Below, piece by piece: positions 1 through 50,658 of a stretch of DNA of 64,000 bases. The notes beneath the pieces were generated by a model. The model saw only the letters and a list, made by a program, of their open reading frames with translations. It was not told where the DNA came from and searched no databases. Within the stretch, counting starts at the first letter, position 1. Each line of letters begins with the position of its first letter. Source of the DNA: Tubiluchus corallicola (Eukaryota; Priapulida; Priapulimorpha; Priapulimorphida; Tubiluchidae); the NCBI GenBank assembly GCA_030141605.1, contig JAQGDQ010000601.1, positions 1 through 64,000 on the forward strand, read 5' to 3'. A program made the position numbers and the translations under genes.

Positions 1-401
1 GTAGTTATAGAATGGCAATAGTATCTATCTTCTATGGCGTTGCCTTACAAACAAAATATACAGTTTAGAAGGTTTGACAACAGTTAGCTTACTTGTCTTG
101 AGTCAATGTTTATTTACAATTGTGTAAAAGATTTTGCGATAAACTTTTGTATAATTAATTTTTAGAAACTTGGAGATCCTTGCATTTCTTTTTTTGATAT
201 AATCGTTTTACATAGTAGTGTTTTATTGTAAAAATGACAGGTTATCCAAGAACTGCACCAATGTTAATTGTGATTGTAATTGTAGATGAAAGCTTCAGCT
301 ATATCTTTGTACTGATACATATTTGCTATCTCTCCACAGACGTTTTGTATGTTGTTGCATAATTGATTTTTAGTTAGTAGAATGAATTCCTTTTTGCTTA
401 G

Positions 402-38305
<37,904 letters not shown>

Positions 38306-38640
38306 CATAGAATAGACGGCATTCCTTGAATGTTTTCTGCCATCGAGAACCAACCTTCTAACAATGCCGTTGTCACCTACTATCTTTTAAGAGCAGAGTA
38401 ATTCTTCATGTTCGTTTGCAGACTTGTACTCAATAACAAGTTTACGAGGTAGACTTGAGGAAGAAGTTCTGGTTGATTGATAACTAGAGGCAGGTAGCAG
38501 TGTAATCTGAAGTCATGCTCACAAGCAAGCTGACGTTGTGAGTCTCTATATGTTTATCGAGTTCGTAATTCCATGACATGGCTAAATGCCATCATTTCAA
38601 CGGCTATTCAGTGTACATAATAAATTATGACGCAGGATTT
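38306..38640 (+). other. 3' UTR of PKD1-like gene with poly(A) signal
   Basis: An aataaa hexamer at 38,619-38,624 lies about 315 bp after the stop and is the first good candidate for 3' end formation. Confidence 0.55.
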
Positions 38641-41489
38641 GTTTAGGATGAAGTTATCGAGTTGTGGTATTGTACTTGCTGCTTTACACAAACGGCGATA
38701 CACGAATCACTAATTTAGTGAAAAAAATCACAGCCAGTGTAGTGTGTTTGGAATTTTTGTACATATAGTGACCAGTCTAATTATATAAATTATTACTTTT
38801 ACATAAATTTTAATTAATTATTAATGTTTGCTTTTTTGTTTCTTAAAACTTATGGGAACGAAAACGTGGAGAAACTAGTCTTCTTTTGCATAGTCATAAT
38901 AATAGTCAGAAATTTTACTATTTATGGTATAACTGTGTTTTGTTGCCTATTCTTACTAGGTCTCTTCGTGATATCTAGTAAGTAAAGAAGTGCTATTGTT
39001 TATATTGACTTTCACTTTTCTTATCAATGGGCGATGTTACCAGAGTTCTCCAATCACTTGCATCATCTACTGAGAGAATGGTTATTAGTATTTAGCTACG
39101 TCTAGAATTACTGTTTTTTGTTAACACTTACAAAATGCTGATGTTTGTTAGGAGACAGTAGCCTGGTTTATTATCAAGGCACATGCCATTGAGTGGCAGC
39201 TATATCTTACTTAGTTATGTCTGGATGGTTATATGTCCTTTATTAACAAGGTAAATTGTCATAATCAGTTGGACAATGGAACTGCCCACTGTGAATAATG
39301 AACCCGTGCAATTGCTGACAGTCTCTGCATGGCTTAACTCTTGTTGCAAAGCACTTGTGCGGGACCACTTCATTGTTTCTCTACCTCAAAATGATCAATT
39401 GTTATCCCCACCCATGGAAAAATTGTTTAAATGTAGCAGTCTTTCAAAGTAAAAATTTAATTATTTATTATAACTAGTACTCATTTTGTATAAATAGCTT
39501 TTTCTATACTAATTGACAATATTACGTTTGAAAAAAGTTAGAAGACTGTCTAGTCATAGGTGTAATGAGTACAATAATTGATGTATGTTAACATTGTATA
39601 TGAGCTTGTTGAATATGTGAAAAGATATTTGGCACATTTATTCAAAAATAAGAATTGTTATGCATATACTTGGAATTTGTAATGTGTTTTCTTAGACCTA
39701 TGCTACAACAGCACATAACAAATAGTTTTAAATAGACAGTTTTAAAAATCTTGGCAAAAGATTTGGTTGTTTTCTTTTGGTTTCTACAATGTTTCACATA
39801 ATTATCATTGCCATGGAAGTGATTAATAATCAATCTGCAGGCAATAACAGTGACGCGTGACTAAAATAATTAAGGCGAATATAGCAGAAAATGCAAATTA
39901 TGGGGCAAGTTGAGAAGAAAGTTTAAAACTGTCGTATCAGTCGTTAGACTCGTTACTCGTTTGTGCTTTACAAGAACTGTTGTTGGCGTGCTTGTTGCTA
40001 CAATAAACCTACACGAATAAAGTTCAAAAATAAAAAAAGCTTGCCACAAAGAACAAGCGTATTGCTGCTTCGTTGAGTTTTCCCGCCGAGTGCTGCTGTC
40101 AAAATTGAAGATTTAGATATAACTCGGTCGGACTCTGATATTGTTCTGTTTTTGAGCAAATTTTAACGAAAGAGGTGCTAGTAGGTCGCTGGTTCGCACT
40201 GGTGATTGCTCGACGAAGTTCAAGAGAGTTTTCTTACATACGGTATAATTCATTAGAAACGTAGAATAATTCTGTTTGCCTGCATTAAGGTGCAGTGTAT
40301 AGTTGGTCATAGATAACAATATGCAATAACTGGCGAATCAAACACTCTTTGGGACGTCTGCACTTCCTCGTGAACCTACTGCCGTGCCGCTGCCTCACTG
40401 TGTTCTGCACCGCCATGTACAATGTGCCGTGTGTCGGTACATAGTGCCTGGTGTGGTACACGGCGATGTGGTATACATTATACAAGGATGTGAACTGTGA
40501 AGCAGGCACGAATGTCGAGTGTAGTGGTTTGTTTAATGCTCCCTAACTGCCTAAGGCTGATAATAAAAATACTTCTGTTTCTGTTTAATCACACTTGACG
40601 CAGTCATACAAAAGCGTATTTTTTTAATTCAAAACATAAACCGCATTAATTATTATAACATTGGGCGTTTGGGGAATGCAAGATGCAACCATGTTTTTCC
40701 ATGGCTAACTCTCAGCCAAGGTTGCCGTTTTGTACGATGCTCATTGTATTGGAGGCTAAAAGCATTGAATTTTCTGCCAAATTGGTGTCTTAACGCCAAG
40801 TTTTGTTCCACTTATACCTTAATTATCAGAACATACACGTTCAAAAAGAGACTATACAATAATTATATGATAATTTAGTAATGCAAAACTAAAAAACAAA
40901 GCTTGAAAAAATGTGCATTGAAGAAATATAAAGCATTACTGCTAACCAGTGGGAAATAAACAAACTTTGATTTCAGTTGATTTTGAATATTCCGCGATTT
41001 AACTTTAAACAAAGCTTTAAACTTTAAAAAAATTTCCTCCCAGCCTACTGACATCTTTGGCAGTCATAAGGTGAGACAGAAATAATTTTTTTTTGTGGCT
41101 GGCCTAATATTTAACAATTTGCTGTCTGTTTTCAAGTAAATTTCTACGTTGAAGCTATAAATTTTTTAAATTTGTTTTTCATTTTCAACTGGTTTAAAAT
41201 AATGTTTTGATATGAATTCAAGTTTTGAAACGTTAGCGCCTCAAATTACCACAAGCTAGATTTGCTTACCAATATCTACTGCATAATTTCACTGGCATGG
41301 TTAACGCATTTGCCATTAAATTGTTATCATGTGTATGTTATCTAATGTTGTATTTAGTCATTACTCACTACATGTTTTTAGGGTGTAAGTCTATGCTTTG
41401 TACTCACATTACTGTTTACAAACAAAACTATGTACAATCATATCCCGGTTTACCGCACCTCACTTTTATGGATATCGGAAGAACCAGAC

Positions 41490-42345
41490 AAAAACTAGAC
41501 AGTTAAAAGGTCCTGCATACTACAGACACAGTCCGTTGTTTCGCGAGCTGAGCGCTAGTTGGCGGGCCGTCACTTTGTTTACACCATTACATCAGTGTAA
41601 CCAAGCAGTGTGTAAGCTTGTATATCAGCTTGTTTAGGTGGTTTAATCAGGGTCAAAAATATAGACCCAATTATGTAGAATTATTTGAGTCAATTGCCGG
41701 CAGTTTTTATATACAGTCAACCTTGGATATAAGGGATACCTCCGGACCGTAAAAAACTGTCCCTTATAGCTGACATTGAGTCAGACCAATTGTGTGTCTA
41801 GACCTGTGCTTTTCTGTTCTTTTACCCATATTTTTATCGATTATTTTTACACATTCAGTGCTAATGATATGTAGGAAGCTCCTTCGGTGATGCGAGATGT
41901 ATGTGACCGTGGAAATAGAGTTCGTTTGAAAGCCGAGTTTGCGAAAAATTGAGGTTAAAAATCGATCAATTTTGCTTTGATCATAGGGTCCCATATGCAA
42001 GGTAATTTATCTGGGTTTCTATTATGCGGGACCTAAAGATATCGTCCCTTATAACCGAAAGTCCCTTATATCCGAGCACCTTATATATGAAGGTTTTTAC
42101 ATAGGAAAAACATTACGAAAAATCGGGACTGGTGTTGGTGGTCCCCTGTAAGCGAGTACCTTGTACCCGAGGTTGACTGTACTTTTGCATATGAGCGGCT
42201 CATACTAGACGTTTTTGAGACAATTAGGCGATTGATTTTACATTACCGTGAGTCTAATACATGGCATCTACTGTATTACCTTAGTATTGGCAAATTCGGA
42301 CCAACGTCTCTCCGTTTTTGTCCGGCAAACCGAGCTGTGAGTGTA
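41490..42345 (-). mobile_element. MITE family D, copy 3, interrupted
   Basis: Reverse complement of family D: cgctagttggcgggccgtcac, gagtcaattgccggcagttt, then after an insertion gacaattaggcgattgatt and tccggcaaaccgag. The insertion at 41,714-42,179 splits it. Confidence 0.7.
41714..42179. mobile_element. TA-flanked MITE family E, nested in family D
   Basis: 466 bp with ends cagtcaaccttggatataag and ttgtacccgaggttgactg (inverted repeats) and TA on each side, consistent with a Tc1/mariner/pogo-type insertion. The sequence outside rejoins as a continuous family D copy. Confidence 0.85.
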
Positions 42346-43027
42346 ATTTGGTTCCAGCTATGGGCAGGTTTTTGCTCCACCTTTTGTCGAATGGATATAG
42401 CAACTGCGAGTGATTTTTTTCGTCTGCAGCACCAGCTTCTGTATGCTGATTTTCAATTTGGTCCTACAGACTGCATTTGCAACTTCCATGTTAATGCTTA
42501 GTAGGGTTGCCGTTTTTTGCAATGCGGGTTATCGTGTTGGAGGCTAAAGTATTACTGTATTTTTTGCCAAAACCAAAAATTATTGCATATTGCAGTATAA
42601 CATTCTGAATGTTTCAATGTACATTTTTTTCACACTTGTTTTTTGTTCTTATTACTAAATTATTGTGTGAAATCTTATCGATTATTGTACAGTCTCTTTT
42701 GTACGGTATTATGATAATATATGTTTTGATAGTAATTGTATAAACGGCAACACTGATGCTTAGAGTTGCAACTTTGAAATACAATTTTTGTGATACCACT
42801 ATTACTATTGCTAATTAGATATATTATTGCATATGGTTAGATGCTATGCGGTGCTTTCGGTGCAAATTTTCTAGCCGTATTTTTTCACGAAACTTTGTTA
42901 GGGTCTTAAACATTAAATGTGTCTTTACTATCTCGTTTGAATTTTCTAGCTGGTGCATCTGCGGTCGCTCAGTGCTTCTTCTGTGAACTATTTCAAATAG
43001 CATTCTATCTTGAATTCTGGGTTGAAA

Positions 43028-44914
43028 ATGTCTCGGTCAGTCGCAATACGTGAGCAGTCAAGTCTGAAATATATCTTGGTTAGTGGTGGTGTTATTAGTG
43101 GAATTGGAAAGGGAATTATTGCTAGTAGCATCGGCACCATATTAAAATCGTGTGGAGTTCGTGTTACGTCGATAAAAATTGACCCATATATAAATATTGA
43201 TGCTGGTACATTTTCACCGTATGAACATGGAGAAGTTTATGTACTGGATGATGGAGGTGAAGTGGATTTGGACCTTGGTAATTATGAACGCTTTCTCGAT
43301 ATAACGCTACACAAGGATAACAATATTACCACTGGCAAAATATATCAGCATGTTATAAACAGAGAAAGGAAGGGTGACTATTTAGGTAAAACTGTGCAGG
43401 TTGTGCCGCATATCACTGATGCTGTACAGGAATGGGTTGAAAGAGTAGCCCGAATTCCAGTTGACGATTCTAATGAGGAACCAGAAGTTTGCATCATTGA
43501 ACTTGGTGGAACAATAGGTGACATAGAAGGAATGGCGTTTGTTGAAGCATTTAGGCAATTTCAGTTTCGTGTTAAGAAAGAAAACTTTTGTGTCGTTCAT
43601 GTTAGCCTGGTGCCACAGCCAAAAGCTACTGGGGAGCATAAAACAAAGCCAACTCAGTCTAGCATCCGAGAATTGCGAGGACTTGGATTGTCACCAGATC
43701 TGATTGTCTGTCGCAGTGGCTCCCCTATTGAAACAAGCGTTAAAGAAAAAATTGCTTATTTTTGCCATGTGCCTAGTGATCAAGTCATATGTGTTCCCGA
43801 TTTATCATCCATATACAGAGTCCCGTTGTTCTTGCAAAATCAAGGTGTCATTGAATATTTTCGCAACAGGCTGCAGCTTACCTTTGGTGCGAGGCCTAAG
43901 AAACTTCTTAGCAAGTGGAAGGAATTGGCTGATAGATGTGAAAAACTAAAGGATTCCGTAACCATTGCATTAGTTGGAAAATACACTCAACTTGAAGATT
44001 CTTATACGTCGGTAATAAAAGCTTTGAGACACGCTTCTTTAGCATGCAAGCGTAAACTAGATGTGCGATTCATCGAAGCTGACGATTTGGAGCACAGTAC
44101 TTTAAAGAGCAATCCAGTAAAATACCACGAGGCATGGCAACAATTGTGTGGCAGCAATGGTGTAATTGTGCCTGGCGGATTTGGACCTAGAGGCACAGAA
44201 GGTAAAATTGCTGCTGCTCAGTGGGCCCGAGAAAGCACGAAACCGTACCTCGGAGTATGTTTAGGTCTGCAGTGTTCCGTGATTGAATTCGCCAGGAATG
44301 TTCTGCAGTGGGAGGATGCTCATTCAGCTGAGTTTGATCCTGAGACAACACATCCTGTTGTGATCGAAATGCCCGAACATAATCCTGGACAAATGGGTGG
44401 CACAATGAGACTTGGTCAGAGGAGGACAATCTTCAAAAAAACCGAATCAGTTCTTCGAAAGCTGTATGGTGATGGTGACTACGTCGAAGAGAGGCATCGG
44501 CACAGATACGAAGTTAATCCGATGTTTGTGGAACATTTCGAAAATGCAGGATTGAGATTTTGCGGTCAAGACATAGATGGTGAAAGAATGGAGATTGCTG
44601 AGCTGGATAACCATCCATACTATGTTGGTGTACAGTATCACCCTGAATATACTTCACGCCCAATGCGCCCCTCTCAGCCGTATCTGGGCCTCATTCTTGC
44701 CTCCATAGGAAAACTTCAGACGTATCTTCATGCTGGCTGTCGTGGATCACCGAAGAGTGATTTGAAGAGTGAAGATGAGAGCTCAGGAGATGAGGAAATT
44801 GTGGCACTCAGCAGAAGAATGCCGGCGTTTAGAAATTCTTTTCGGAATATTGCCTCGTGTCCTGACATTACGCGCCTGAAGCCTATAGATACTGATGACA
44901 GTGAACATTCATAA
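43028..44914 (+). CDS. CTPS1: CTP synthase (glutamine-hydrolysing), single exon
   Basis: 628 residues; catalyses UTP + ATP + glutamine to CTP + ADP + Pi + glutamate, the last step of de novo CTP synthesis, in the cytosol. The amidoligase domain starts with [16 protein letters not shown] (ATP-binding loop, residues ~14-29), then [20 protein letters not shown] and [12 protein letters not shown]. The glutaminase domain keeps the nucleophile in GVCLG (Cys411) and the catalytic His538/Glu540 in YHPEY. The ATG at 43,028 is the first in frame after a TAG at 42,998; this gives a ~13-residue extension before the usual start. The C-terminal ~50 residues are Ser/Asp/Glu-rich, where animal enzymes carry phosphorylation sites. 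It has no introns, unlike typical animal CTPS genes, so it may be an old retrocopy that stayed intact. A tttcaaatag acceptor-like site at 42,991 could mark a spliced 5' UTR. Confidence 0.97.
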   Translation: MSRSVAIREQSSLKYILVSGGVISGIGKGIIASSIGTILKSCGVRVTSIKIDPYINIDAGTFSPYEHGEVYVLDDGGEVDLDLGNYERFLDITLHKDNNITTGKIYQHVINRERKGDYLGKTVQVVPHITDAVQEWVERVARIPVDDSNEEPEVCIIELGGTIGDIEGMAFVEAFRQFQFRVKKENFCVVHVSLVPQPKATGEHKTKPTQSSIRELRGLGLSPDLIVCRSGSPIETSVKEKIAYFCHVPSDQVICVPDLSSIYRVPLFLQNQGVIEYFRNRLQLTFGARPKKLLSKWKELADRCEKLKDSVTIALVGKYTQLEDSYTSVIKALRHASLACKRKLDVRFIEADDLEHSTLKSNPVKYHEAWQQLCGSNGVIVPGGFGPRGTEGKIAAAQWARESTKPYLGVCLGLQCSVIEFARNVLQWEDAHSAEFDPETTHPVVIEMPEHNPGQMGGTMRLGQRRTIFKKTESVLRKLYGDGDYVEERHRHRYEVNPMFVEHFENAGLRFCGQDIDGERMEIAELDNHPYYVGVQYHPEYTSRPMRPSQPYLGLILASIGKLQTYLHAGCRGSPKSDLKSEDESSGDEEIVALSRRMPAFRNSFRNIASCPDITRLKPIDTDDSEHS

Positions 44915-45158
44915 GTTGTAGTTAAATTTTTCTTCATAATTGAACTTAACTTTATCTCATAAGGAATTAATTTAAAGCAGTGTAGTATTGCTTGAAAGGT
45001 TTCTTTTGTTTTCTTGTTTCTTACGATGTACAGATCTTGTCGTAGGAACTTTTAAATTTAATTGCCAGATTACTGTCATATCTTGGTAATCCGGCTCAGC
45101 TTGTAACAAAACACTCGGTAGTACATGTACAATGATTTTGTGTTTCTGCCAAGGTTAT

Positions 45159-45164
45159 AATAAA
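45159..45164 (+). terminator. Poly(A) signal of CTP synthase
   Basis: AATAAA about 245 bp after the stop codon, in gttataataaatcc. Confidence 0.55.
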
Positions 45165-47957
45165 TCCTATGTAGTCACATATGGTTTCTCCAAAACCCCG
45201 TTTTATACAATGATTTTTCAGTCCCGTCAATACGAGTTTAATATAAAGAAACACTTGTAATAAGACTTCTGCTGCCGCTCACCCTGTCTAGAAACTCTTT
45301 ACCTGTTGCAAATGGTGACCATAGCTCAGTTGATTTTGTTTTACAAATCGTTACACCTCAGTATCATAGCTAGGCCTACTGTTGATTTAATCAGTCAGCT
45401 GCATGTGCATTTAAATGCCTTCAGTCAAATGATTAATTTCAGGAAAGCCTTCCGCTTCCCACTCTGATAGCAATTTGCCATTATAGTTTAAATCACATAA
45501 GTTTGCTAATGCCGGCTGCTTACAGGTATCTAAGTATACATAGGAATGCAGCAAGTCACATACTGCAGACTCTGTAGCACTGCTAACTTTCTTGCTTGGG
45601 GTTTGCTCCTAGATTGACTAGTAGCGTTTTGATGTAATTTATAATTGTACTTGTGGTTAAACAAACTTAATTTAATTAACTAATTTAATTGTGTCAGTTA
45701 ATTGCTATTTCACATTTAAAAATAACATATTTGGAGTTAATAAAAATATACACATAATGTATAGTATGAAACATGCTTAATACGGAAAAATATTTTGGTC
45801 CTGTGAAAATCATATTATCGGAGTTCGATTGTAATTATAATTGGCAAGATTGTATTTATTATCAGGAATGTTAATGATGTTAAGAGATGGTTGCATTCAC
45901 GTAAGTGAATAAATTTACTTGAATTTCACTTTATTTAAGTGGAAATCTAGTAACAGTCTCATCTATATTAAGCTTTTAATTTAAGTGCTAATTTATGCTT
46001 TCGTTTTTGCAGTTATTATAATATTTCTGACTAGAGAGGTATTAGGATTGAACTCATGCTTTATTATAGTATTTATTTAATTTAACCAAGTGCTGTTAGC
46101 ACTTCTTTGACAGCTCTTTAACAGTAACATTTGTTTACAATTTTCTATAATATGTACAAGTGTTAAAAAGTAACGTGTGGAGTGCAGGGTTTTCCCACTA
46201 AATGTGCTATACAAATGGTTGATTTTCAGGGAAAATGTTGTTCTGTGCCGTGTACGCTGCCCGAAAGCGTGTCGCTATTCATTTTACTTCGAAAACAGGT
46301 GCACAATCACTCATTGTTCAATAATTTGTCGAATTGTAAGTTAAAATTAATAAATTAATTAATTAATAATGATGTATAATGATGTATAACATGTCATTAT
46401 GTTCTTTTTGGGGTTGTGATATGATGCAGGGTTCTGGAAAGAGGTCGCCGTCAATAAAAGGTTGGGAACCACTGAGTTAGCTGATGTATACAACTCATAC
46501 TTGTTTTTTATTATACAGTATCTACTTTTATCAGGGGTGGATACAGGTTTTAGAACAACGGTGTAAACTCCCCCAGCTGCGCCCAGGGTGGAGAATTTTA
46601 CTGTATTTTACACCACTTTTCTGCCTTCTAGAAGCCATTTCCTCAAGGAAGTTCACTAATATACATAATAGTTTACTAATATATAGTTTACAGACTAATA
46701 TATTGGTATACAGTGTATAAAATGTACATAACCTTCATGCGTTTTGAAAAGTAAAACCCTTGTGATATATGATTTCTATAGATATGAGGCAGTGTTAGGA
46801 CTTAGCAAATTATTCTAATGTTTCTAATTCAGAGAAAGTATTAATTTTCTGTGTTGTGGGCCGGCCCCATAGGCCCACCCTCTAAATCTGCCATTGTTTA
46901 TAACCAGGCACTTACTATTTGCACATGTAAGTTCATTCAGGAGCTGGTTTACTAAATCATTAACTTACAATTAATATTTCATCTTCCAACTTTCATAGCT
47001 GGAAGTTGTTGACCCCTGCAAACAGATGCAGTTTCACTGCAACAAGGCAGCTTTCTCTCCATCTTGTTACATCACAAACTATATGATAGATGATCTCTAA
47101 ACTCATCTGTTGTAATAGATTCAATTATCAATCTCATTATCATAATGCTAGACAACTGCCAGTCAAAACTATGTGTCAGCTTTGAGGAATTATGTGCCAT
47201 ATGTTACATATATTGCCACTTAATGACCACACAGGGTGATGACTCCTAGCCAGAATGTCTAATTATTTTGGTGTCAACCTGCGCCTGGCTCGGGTGTGTA
47301 AATAATTATAGAAGTGAAATCGATTTCCAAGCTGTTTTAGATGCAATTTCTCAGAATTTTCTAAAGTTTGGTAAATCAGTCATACAGTATAACTAGACAA
47401 TTTGGTAGTGGAATAATATGGAGTTAGTAATTACATATAACTGTAAATCATTATATGCTCAACATATTTAATGACATATATGTAAACGATTATTATCTAT
47501 ACATGCTGAATTTCTGAAAGAAACGCATCTTCAGCCGTTATTAAATGTGATCTACTTTTGGTGGATGAGCATCTTGCAGACTGGAAGGTGCAATAATTAT
47601 AGCAATAGCAAATTTTGCGTTTTATAACCGAGTGCTGTAGAAAGTGATTTAGAATGTAAAAAAAAACTGCCTCTGTATGGTGAAGTAACAAAATTGTGGA
47701 ACAAAAATTTAATGGATTATGTGGGTGAAAAGTTCACATGTCGATAAAACGTCTTCCAACATTCTTCGTATGCCGCTGTCTACTACTGTAAGTGTGCTTT
47801 ACTCTGTGCCTTGCATACAAAATTAATTAGTAACTCAAATTATTCATGACAAGTAATAGTCTGTTGTGCCTAATTAACTTTCGCCTGCACTGATTAACTC
47901 TTTAATGCATTGCACCGTTTATCAAATGAAAATGAAGATTGCTAGTGCATTATTAAG
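45165..47957. other. Intergenic stretch; one hAT-like end
   Basis: No protein-like frame. ggttgggaaccactg at about 46,458-46,472 is the familiar right end of many hAT elements, but I found no matching left end nearby. The rest shows only simple AT-rich sequence. Confidence 0.5.
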
Positions 47958-49835
47958 ATGGATGTGAATCCGGTTGTTTTATATTTTGTCTTTGGTGTTG
48001 CTGTCGTGGCTTATGTGTTTCCCAGTGAACCAAGACAACCAGGTTGTTATTGGTTTGGTTCAGAAAGAGATGTTTGGAGTTCATACTGTGACAGTGAGGA
48101 GCAGTTGGAACATTTTGACACTGCCCAGGTGCCATCTGATATCAAATATCTCTTGATGACTGGCAACGATGTGGCAGTTTTGCGCCGAGAAACATTTTAT
48201 TCGAAAGAATTTCCTTCATTGGAAGAGCTTACATTAAAAAACAACACTATTCAAGCCATAGAGAGCCACACTTTTGCCAATTTGACTAATCTACAAGTGT
48301 TAGATTTATCTTACAATAAACTTTATTATTTAATGCCCCACATCTTTACAGATCCAATCAAGACAAAAAGTGGTCTGCAGAATTTGCGAAAGCTGTTACT
48401 AAATGATAATAATATTGAGCACATTCGCCCAACAACGTTTGATGCTTTTCCTTATCTGGAAACATTGGATTTGTCAAATAACAAGATCGTCAATCTTCCT
48501 CTAGATTTATTTACTGGAAAGAGTCCGATAATTCAGCTCTTCATTGCCAATAATCGCATAAATTTTGTCCCCGAGTCGATATTTTCTGCCACGCCAGAAA
48601 TGCGGGTCTTGGATTTGAGTAAGAACCCTCTAAAGGATGGCATCCAGAGCTGCAAAGACACTTGTAAATCTGTCAAGAGCCTGTCTCTTGCATCCACTGG
48701 CATTACCAAAGTACCTCTTATGCCCAGTTTAGAAGTCCTGGACATATCAAATACAGAAATAAAGTTCTTAGATCTAAACATTCTATCACAGATGAACCTT
48801 CACAGGATTAACATAAGTGAACTTGACGTGGAGTGTGACTGTATTACTCTCACCTGGCTCAGCGAAATGGCTGATAAGATGGACATTAATATGCGACAGT
48901 CGCAATGCCTGCCAGAGCTCGGTGCCTTGACCTTAATGATGGAAGTTAGAATGGATATGCCTTGTGACATTGGTCATATAGATCCACCTGTTACAGAAGA
49001 AATGTTTAATAAAGACCTGGTGGAACCAGTGGTTTCTGAGGGTGTTAAAAGCAAAGATGTTGGATTAACGGTTAATACTGCAGAAATAGAATATAAGCAT
49101 GGTGATGATGGCATTGTAAATATTGACAAAAACATGAATGGTAGAATGTCAACTGATGGCACAGTAATGAAGAAAGACATAGAGGACAACAATGTGGCAG
49201 GTGAATCGCAACACAAATCGACCGAGCTAGATTTCGATATCGATGAAAATGAACAGCCTGCAACGGTGGAAGATGGTATCATTAGTAAAGAGATTGCTGA
49301 GAAACAACAAGCTGAAATTACTTGTGTTATGTACCTCATGGGTATTTGCGTTGACCCCGAAAAGCTGACTTATATCCTTACCGGATCTGCTTGCATCATT
49401 GCCATTCTTTTTCTCTCCATGGTAGCTGGAGTACGGACCTGCCGCAGGAAGAATATCAAGTTCTACCCAGCACGACGAAGACCACGGAAACGCACCATTG
49501 ATGTCCATGTTATCAACCAGCCTGGTGATATCACCATGGCGATGCGAAAGTATGCACCACACTTTTCTTGGTTACGCACTAGCTATGGAGGCAGGATGAG
49601 CAGAAGCTTAAACAATTTTGAAACAGATGATGAGACAGAAGGAGAATATGGGACGACAACTGCGTCCATAGTGCCAGTTACATCAAGCAATAGTTTAGGT
49701 AAAATGAAGGAAAGAAATCAACCATCGCAGAGTTCTGTTGCTTCTATGAACTGGCAAAGAAGTGTCAGCTTCAAAGATCAAGACATTATAGAACGGATGG
49801 AATCGAATGACACATACGAACTTGACTCTGATTAG
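47958..49835 (+). CDS. Leucine-rich-repeat single-pass membrane protein, single exon
   Basis: 625 residues. Signal peptide 1-~22 (VVLYFVFGVAVVAYVF), a short Cys-containing cap (C30, C44), then about eight LRRs between residues ~60 and 290 (LEELTLKNNTIQAIESHTF; LQVLDLSYNKL; LETLDLSNNKIVNLP; MRVLDLSKNPL). A C-terminal cap follows (VECDCITLTWLSEM ... C317 ... C335). An acidic stalk (~345-460) leads to one membrane helix (~470-492) and a ~133-residue cytoplasmic tail with a basic RRRPRKR stretch. An in-frame TAG 15 bp upstream fixes the start. The layout fits cell-surface LRR adhesion or receptor proteins. There is no Ig, FN3 or TIR domain, so it is neither kekkon-like nor a Toll receptor. The ligand is unknown. 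It is intronless. Confidence 0.92.
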   Translation: MDVNPVVLYFVFGVAVVAYVFPSEPRQPGCYWFGSERDVWSSYCDSEEQLEHFDTAQVPSDIKYLLMTGNDVAVLRRETFYSKEFPSLEELTLKNNTIQAIESHTFANLTNLQVLDLSYNKLYYLMPHIFTDPIKTKSGLQNLRKLLLNDNNIEHIRPTTFDAFPYLETLDLSNNKIVNLPLDLFTGKSPIIQLFIANNRINFVPESIFSATPEMRVLDLSKNPLKDGIQSCKDTCKSVKSLSLASTGITKVPLMPSLEVLDISNTEIKFLDLNILSQMNLHRINISELDVECDCITLTWLSEMADKMDINMRQSQCLPELGALTLMMEVRMDMPCDIGHIDPPVTEEMFNKDLVEPVVSEGVKSKDVGLTVNTAEIEYKHGDDGIVNIDKNMNGRMSTDGTVMKKDIEDNNVAGESQHKSTELDFDIDENEQPATVEDGIISKEIAEKQQAEITCVMYLMGICVDPEKLTYILTGSACIIAILFLSMVAGVRTCRRKNIKFYPARRRPRKRTIDVHVINQPGDITMAMRKYAPHFSWLRTSYGGRMSRSLNNFETDDETEGEYGTTTASIVPVTSSNSLGKMKERNQPSQSSVASMNWQRSVSFKDQDIIERMESNDTYELDSD

Positions 49836-50658
49836 AAAGGTCAGAGCGACTATAATCCTGAGTCTGATTTGAGTAAATGTTCGATGTGTATTTGCTTGTT
49901 ATACAAAGCATGTTTTTTAATTATATAAATTTTAGTACAATTTTATGGAAATTCAAATATTAGAGAATTTGTAATATTACACATAGTTACAAGTGCATTC
50001 TGTACATACTACCATATATGTGTGTATGAAACAGAACAGTTTGTGCAAAAACTATAGAGTATAAATTGCATAATATTAGTGATTTTACAGACATGTTTTT
50101 GATAGACAGTGTTATTCTTTAAAGTTCATTTTAATGCTCCCTACTGTTTGTTTGCTTACAAAAGTAACAGGTATTAACTCACGGAGAAAAATGGCACATT
50201 TGTGTGTCAAATTGTGTTAGAAATTAATAGTAATGAAGTGACAAGAAAACAGGTAAAAATTACAAGTCATGACTTACAGTTGTTTATTTGGTTGGTATTG
50301 ATATTATGTCATCAACCTGATCAACATTATTTCCATAATGGATAACATAAAAGCTTTTGTAAAAGAGTACTGGGCTAGCCATCAATTAAGTTTTTCAGTT
50401 GTGTGGATACACGCTCTGCAAACATGTGCAATAGATTACAGTACATTACTTGAGCAAACAAGTAATCTTGAACAAATTACACGTTCTATACAAACACACA
50501 TAAAACATGACAAGGCATGTTACAACTGAGAAATATACGTGCAGGTTGCAGTATTCAAGACTGAAGAATGGTGCATATCTGAAGATGAACTTCAGTGAAT
50601 GATCTTGAATTTGGTAAGACACTTGAGACTATGCGAGTTGAAGTAGATAACATCTAGA
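49836..50658. other. Intergenic/UTR stretch between LRR gene and first receptor
   Basis: AT-rich; no convincing frame, repeat or RNA gene seen. It must hold the 3' end of the LRR gene and the promoter of the receptor. An in-frame TAG at 50,644 precedes the receptor start. Confidence 0.5.

Larger units (their letters stand above)
38641..42940. other. Intergenic stretch with repeats only
   Basis: No reading frame here resembles a protein and I see no RNA gene. The recognisable contents are MITE family D copy 3 (41,490-42,345) and the element inserted in it. Confidence 0.6.

Noticed and set aside
43010-43027. Longer N-terminus for CTP synthase
   Set aside because: The codon at 43,010 is TTG; the first in-frame ATG is 43,028.
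46230-46302. Exon-like segment between an ag and a gt
   Set aside because: Isolated, with no recognisable peptide and no partner exons.
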